A program made the translations under genes and the position numbers. Shown here one piece after another: positions 6,051-8,577 of a stretch of 8,577 nt of DNA. The stretch covers positions 1-8,577 of the forward strand of contig JAJVUU010000073.1 of assembly GCA_021621525.1 (NCBI GenBank), given 5' to 3'. This DNA comes from Caryophanales bacterium (GTDB taxonomy: Bacteria; Bacillota_I; Bacilli_A; RFN20; CAG-288). Every line of letters starts with the position of its first letter. Within the stretch, counting starts at the first letter, position 1. The notes below the pieces were generated by a model. The model did not search any database. It had not been told where the DNA came from and saw only the letters and a program-made list of their open reading frames with translations.

Positions 6051-7094
6051 ATGAATGAAAAGATAACCGGATTTCTATCCACCCTTCCTAGAGACAGCCT
6101 TCTTGACAATATGACACAGATCATCAGCAAGAAGACCTGTATTTCCATATGTCAGTTCTGTATCTCGGAGAAGATTCCCTTCGCGTTCTTCTTCATCGAC
6201 TTCGATACCTTCAAGAAAGTCAATGATACTTTAGGTCACCCTACCGGTGACAAGGCCCTCATCGACTCAGCCAGGATGCTAAAAGAGTGCATCCAGGATG
6301 AGGGCATCGTATGTCGCTTCGGAGGAGACGAGTTTGCCATACTCATGCCAGACATGGAAGAGAGAAACGATATATGGCAGACGGCTAGGAAGTACTCCGA
6401 GTATTTCCGTCACCACCCTTTGAGTTACCTCAAGGATGCCTTCTTGGATGGCCGCATCACCTTGACCAGCGGCATCGTCCGCTATCCTTTGGATGCCAAT
6501 GACCTTCCTTCCCTTCTTTCCCTTGCCGACAAGGCTCTCTATCGAGGAAAGAGCAAAGGCAAGAACTGTTTCATCATCTATGACAAAATCATGCATGAAT
6601 CCATCGACAAGGACTTAAAGAAGAACAAGCTCAACGTAGCCGGTCTTATCCATTTCATCTTCGAGACCTTCGATGAGAGAGGAAATGATTCAGTTGAGAG
6701 CCTTCTATATTCCTCCGAGCTCATCTCCAACTACTATGAGAATGCCATCGTCGAATTTGCCCAGAAGGATGATGTCCGTATCCTCTTTGGCAATCTGAGC
6801 CAGAAGGATGTCAGGCTCTCCGAGATTCCTTTCCAGGCCTTTCACTTCGATCAGGGTAGCTGGTTTACCAGGTTCTACTTAGGCAGCATGCCAGAAGGAG
6901 AAGAGGACTCGCTTCTTGCCAGGAGTCTTGAAAAGACAGGCTGCCGAAGCCTGTTGGCCTTCAAGGTCATAGGAAAAGACAAGAAGCCTGGTGTCTATAT
7001 CATCTTAGCCAGACGAGACAAGATATGGGATGAACACGAGTTCCACATGTATGAAATCATCGCATTGCTCTTCTCTTCCCTCAACAAGCGCTGA
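6051..7094 (+). CDS. GGDEF-domain protein, probable diguanylate cyclase, GAF-like C-terminus
   Basis: This 347-residue soluble protein has no membrane segment. The GGDEF domain covers about residues 18-180. It keeps the metal/substrate motif (IDFDTFKKVNDTLGH at 49-63, then GD at 66-67) and an intact RFGGDEF with GGDEF at 91-95. It probably makes c-di-GMP from GTP. There is no RxxD inhibitory site (QDEG in its place), so product inhibition of the usual kind is not expected. The C-terminal 150 residues resemble a GAF sensor (CRSLLAFKVIG, then WDEHEFHMYEIIALLF). This reverses the common order, in which sensors precede GGDEF. It is paralogous along its whole length to the protein at 57-1091; DKALYRGK and GKNCFIIY are identical. 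The long ORF opens with TTG at 5991, but that reading would encode the promoter, so I chose ATG 6051; ATG 6045 is an alternative. There is no Shine-Dalgarno sequence, which fits a leaderless mRNA. Confidence 0.9.
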   Translation: MNEKITGFLSTLPRDSLLDNMTQIISKKTCISICQFCISEKIPFAFFFIDFDTFKKVNDTLGHPTGDKALIDSARMLKECIQDEGIVCRFGGDEFAILMPDMEERNDIWQTARKYSEYFRHHPLSYLKDAFLDGRITLTSGIVRYPLDANDLPSLLSLADKALYRGKSKGKNCFIIYDKIMHESIDKDLKKNKLNVAGLIHFIFETFDERGNDSVESLLYSSELISNYYENAIVEFAQKDDVRILFGNLSQKDVRLSEIPFQAFHFDQGSWFTRFYLGSMPEGEEDSLLARSLEKTGCRSLLAFKVIGKDKKPGVYIILARRDKIWDEHEFHMYEIIALLFSSLNKR

Positions 7095-7103
7095 CATGCC
7101 ATC

Positions 7104-7133
7104 AGGAAGCACTTTCAATGTGTTTCCTTTTTT
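7104..7133 (+). terminator. Intrinsic terminator after second GGDEF gene
   Basis: A 9 bp stem pairs AGGAAGCAC (7104-7112) with GTGTTTCCT (7120-7128), with one G-U pair and a 7 nt loop. A run of T follows to 7133. It starts 9 nt after the TGA at 7092-7094. This is a textbook rho-independent terminator, oriented for + strand transcription only. Confidence 0.87.
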
Positions 7134-7141
7134 GGTATGTC

Positions 7142-7147
7142 TATAAT
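7142..7147 (+). promoter_or_regulatory. -10 box of MATE gene promoter
   Basis: A perfect TATAAT lies 8 nt after the upstream terminator's T-run. No good -35 is visible at 16-18 bp; that region is the terminator stem. TATG at 7136-7139 is close to an extended -10 element but one base too far. Transcription would begin at about 7153-7155, leaving a leader of only about 5-7 nt before the ATG at 7160. Confidence 0.5.
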
Positions 7148-7159
7148 CTTCTTGCTTTT

Positions 7160-8527
7160 ATGAAAAAAATCAATACCCAATTGAATATGACAGACGGCTC
7201 CATCGCCAAGAAGACGCTTCTCTATGCCTTGCCCGTCTTGTTCAGCGGTTGGCTGCAGCTTCTTTATTCCGCTGCTGATTTGATTACCTGCGGAAACTTC
7301 GGAAGCGAACATTCCGTCGGTGCGATATCCGCAACCTCATCCTTGACCAGTCTCATCATCTCCCTGTTCATGGGATTCTCTGTCGGAGCCAACGTCCTGA
7401 TAGCCCAGGCCGTCGGAGCCAAGGACAAGGTCAAGGGAGAAAAGATCCTTCAGATGACCTACTTCCTAGGCATCATCTCCTCCATCCTCCTTCTTGTCAT
7501 CGGTGTCACCTGTTCGAAGTACTTCCTTCTGGCGATGGCAACTCCAGAGGACATCATCGATCTCTCCAACACCTACATGACCATCTATTTCATCGGCATT
7601 CCCTTTGGCATCATCTATAACTTTGGCGCTGCCCTGATGAGAGGCATGGGCGATACGACCAAGCCTTTCCTCTTCCTTCTCTTCTCCGGAGCCATCAACG
7701 TAGGTCTCAACTTCCTTTTTGTCATCGCTTTCAGGATGGATGTGGCAGGCGTGGCCACGACGACCGTCATCTCGGAAGCCATCTCCGCCTTCCTTGTCAC
7801 CTTCTCCCTTGTCCGTGACAGGAATTCCTTTGTCAACCTCAGGCTGAAAGGTTTCCGTCCCGATGGCAAGGTCATCTCTTCCATCGTGAAGATCGGCATC
7901 CCTGCCGGTCTTCAGTCAGCCCTGTTTTCCTTAAGCAACGTCGTCCTTCAGTCCAGCATCAACTCCTTCGGTTCGGATGCCGTCACCGGCACGGGTGCCG
8001 AAAGCTCCATCGAGTCCTTCCTAAGCAACGGCGTCGATGCCTTTGCCCAGGCAGGTGTCGCCTTCGTCGGGGCAAACTATGGAGCAAAAAACAAGAAGAG
8101 GATCACATCCTCCCTTATCTACTCCAGCCTCTACGGGCTTCTCTTTTCTGCCATAGCCGGTGTCTTTGTCTATTTCTGTTCCGATATGCTTCTTCACATC
8201 TATATCCAGAACGAAGCCGCCATCAGCTATGGAAGAGAAAAACTGAGGATCATCGGCATGACCTATGGTCTGTATAGCCTGGTTTGCACCATCTCTTCTG
8301 CCGTCAGGGGTCTAGGCTATTCCATCACCCCGATGGTGATATCTCTTGTCGGTATCTGCGTCCTGAGAATCATATATATCTATACCTTCTTCCCGATGGA
8401 AGCCTTCCATACCATCTTCGGTCTTTACCTCTCCTATCCGATCTCCTGGGGTATCACAGCCTTGGCCCATGGTATCAGCTATATCTTCATCTCCAAGAAG
8501 GCATTCAAAAAGATGTTCGTTCCGTAA
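7160..8527 (+). CDS. MATE-family multidrug/cation antiporter
   Basis: This 455-residue membrane protein of the MATE (NorM/DinF/MepA-like) family exports drugs or organic cations in exchange for Na+ or H+. It has about twelve hydrophobic segments in two halves and the usual family length. Typical features are an N-terminal TDGSIAKKTLLYALPVL, AQAVGAKD after the second membrane segment, and ALMRGMGDTTKPF (about 158-170), a MATE hallmark. The second half has a matching SAVRGLGYSITPM. It ends with a short basic tail. The longest reading frame begins at ATG 7118, but that codon lies in the loop of the preceding terminator and upstream of the -10 box. Met at 7160 (MKKINTQ) is therefore the better start; ATG 7187 is also possible. 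No ribosome binding site precedes any of them. It has its own promoter, so a functional link to the neighbours is not shown. Substrate cannot be read from sequence. Confidence 0.9.
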   Translation: MKKINTQLNMTDGSIAKKTLLYALPVLFSGWLQLLYSAADLITCGNFGSEHSVGAISATSSLTSLIISLFMGFSVGANVLIAQAVGAKDKVKGEKILQMTYFLGIISSILLLVIGVTCSKYFLLAMATPEDIIDLSNTYMTIYFIGIPFGIIYNFGAALMRGMGDTTKPFLFLLFSGAINVGLNFLFVIAFRMDVAGVATTTVISEAISAFLVTFSLVRDRNSFVNLRLKGFRPDGKVISSIVKIGIPAGLQSALFSLSNVVLQSSINSFGSDAVTGTGAESSIESFLSNGVDAFAQAGVAFVGANYGAKNKKRITSSLIYSSLYGLLFSAIAGVFVYFCSDMLLHIYIQNEAAISYGREKLRIIGMTYGLYSLVCTISSAVRGLGYSITPMVISLVGICVLRIIYIYTFFPMEAFHTIFGLYLSYPISWGITALAHGISYIFISKKAFKKMFVP

Positions 8528-8577
8528 GCGTAAAATAACCGGACGTCATTCCAAAACAGCCTCCTTTTTGAGAAAAT

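Noticed and set aside
8528..8577. A terminator after the MATE gene
   Set aside because: The remaining 50 nt contain a short T-run and a CCTCC stretch but no convincing hairpin; any partner arm would lie beyond the window.

Overview
The window looks like chromosomal DNA from a Gram-positive bacterium of the Bacillota, perhaps near the Erysipelotrichia/Mollicutes branch. The reasons are AAGGAGG-type ribosome binding sites, TATAAT promoters, short intergenic gaps with all genes on one strand, a lipoprotein-like binding protein, and a long PotA that recalls mycoplasma PotA proteins. TGA acts as a stop and tryptophan is encoded by TGG, so the mycoplasma genetic code is not used. Base composition is mid-GC by eye, with a strong preference for C-ending codons such as ATC and TTC. 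The genus is not identifiable from sequence alone.

Layout, all on the + strand: (1) 57-1091, a soluble GGDEF-domain protein with a degenerate SDDEF active-site motif, followed by an intrinsic terminator. (2) 1231-5942, a tightly packed polyamine-type ABC importer operon, potA-potB-potC-potD, with 4, 17 and 4 nt overlaps, driven by a promoter at about 1157-1184. (3) 6051-7094, a paralogue of the first GGDEF protein with an intact GGDEF motif, its own near-consensus promoter and a strong terminator. (4) 7160-8527, a MATE-family multidrug/cation antiporter.

The importer should take up spermidine/putrescine or a related cationic ligand. PotD binds it outside, PotB and PotC form the channel and PotA hydrolyses ATP. 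PotA is much longer than the usual family member. It carries an extra block of about 125-135 residues between the Q-loop and the ABC signature, and a tandem second copy of the C-terminal TOBE/regulatory domain. The importer is bracketed by two paralogous GGDEF-GAF-like proteins, one probably catalytic and one probably not. This raises the possibility that cyclic-dinucleotide signalling and polyamine uptake are linked here; that link is inference only.

Three of the four transcription units (both GGDEF genes and the MATE gene) have TATAAT only 9, 9 and 12 nt before the best start codon and no Shine-Dalgarno sequence, which suggests leaderless or nearly leaderless mRNAs. In the importer operon potA, potC and potD have strong Shine-Dalgarno sequences. 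The longest-ORF starts of the second GGDEF gene and the MATE gene lie upstream of, or inside, a promoter or terminator and are probably wrong.
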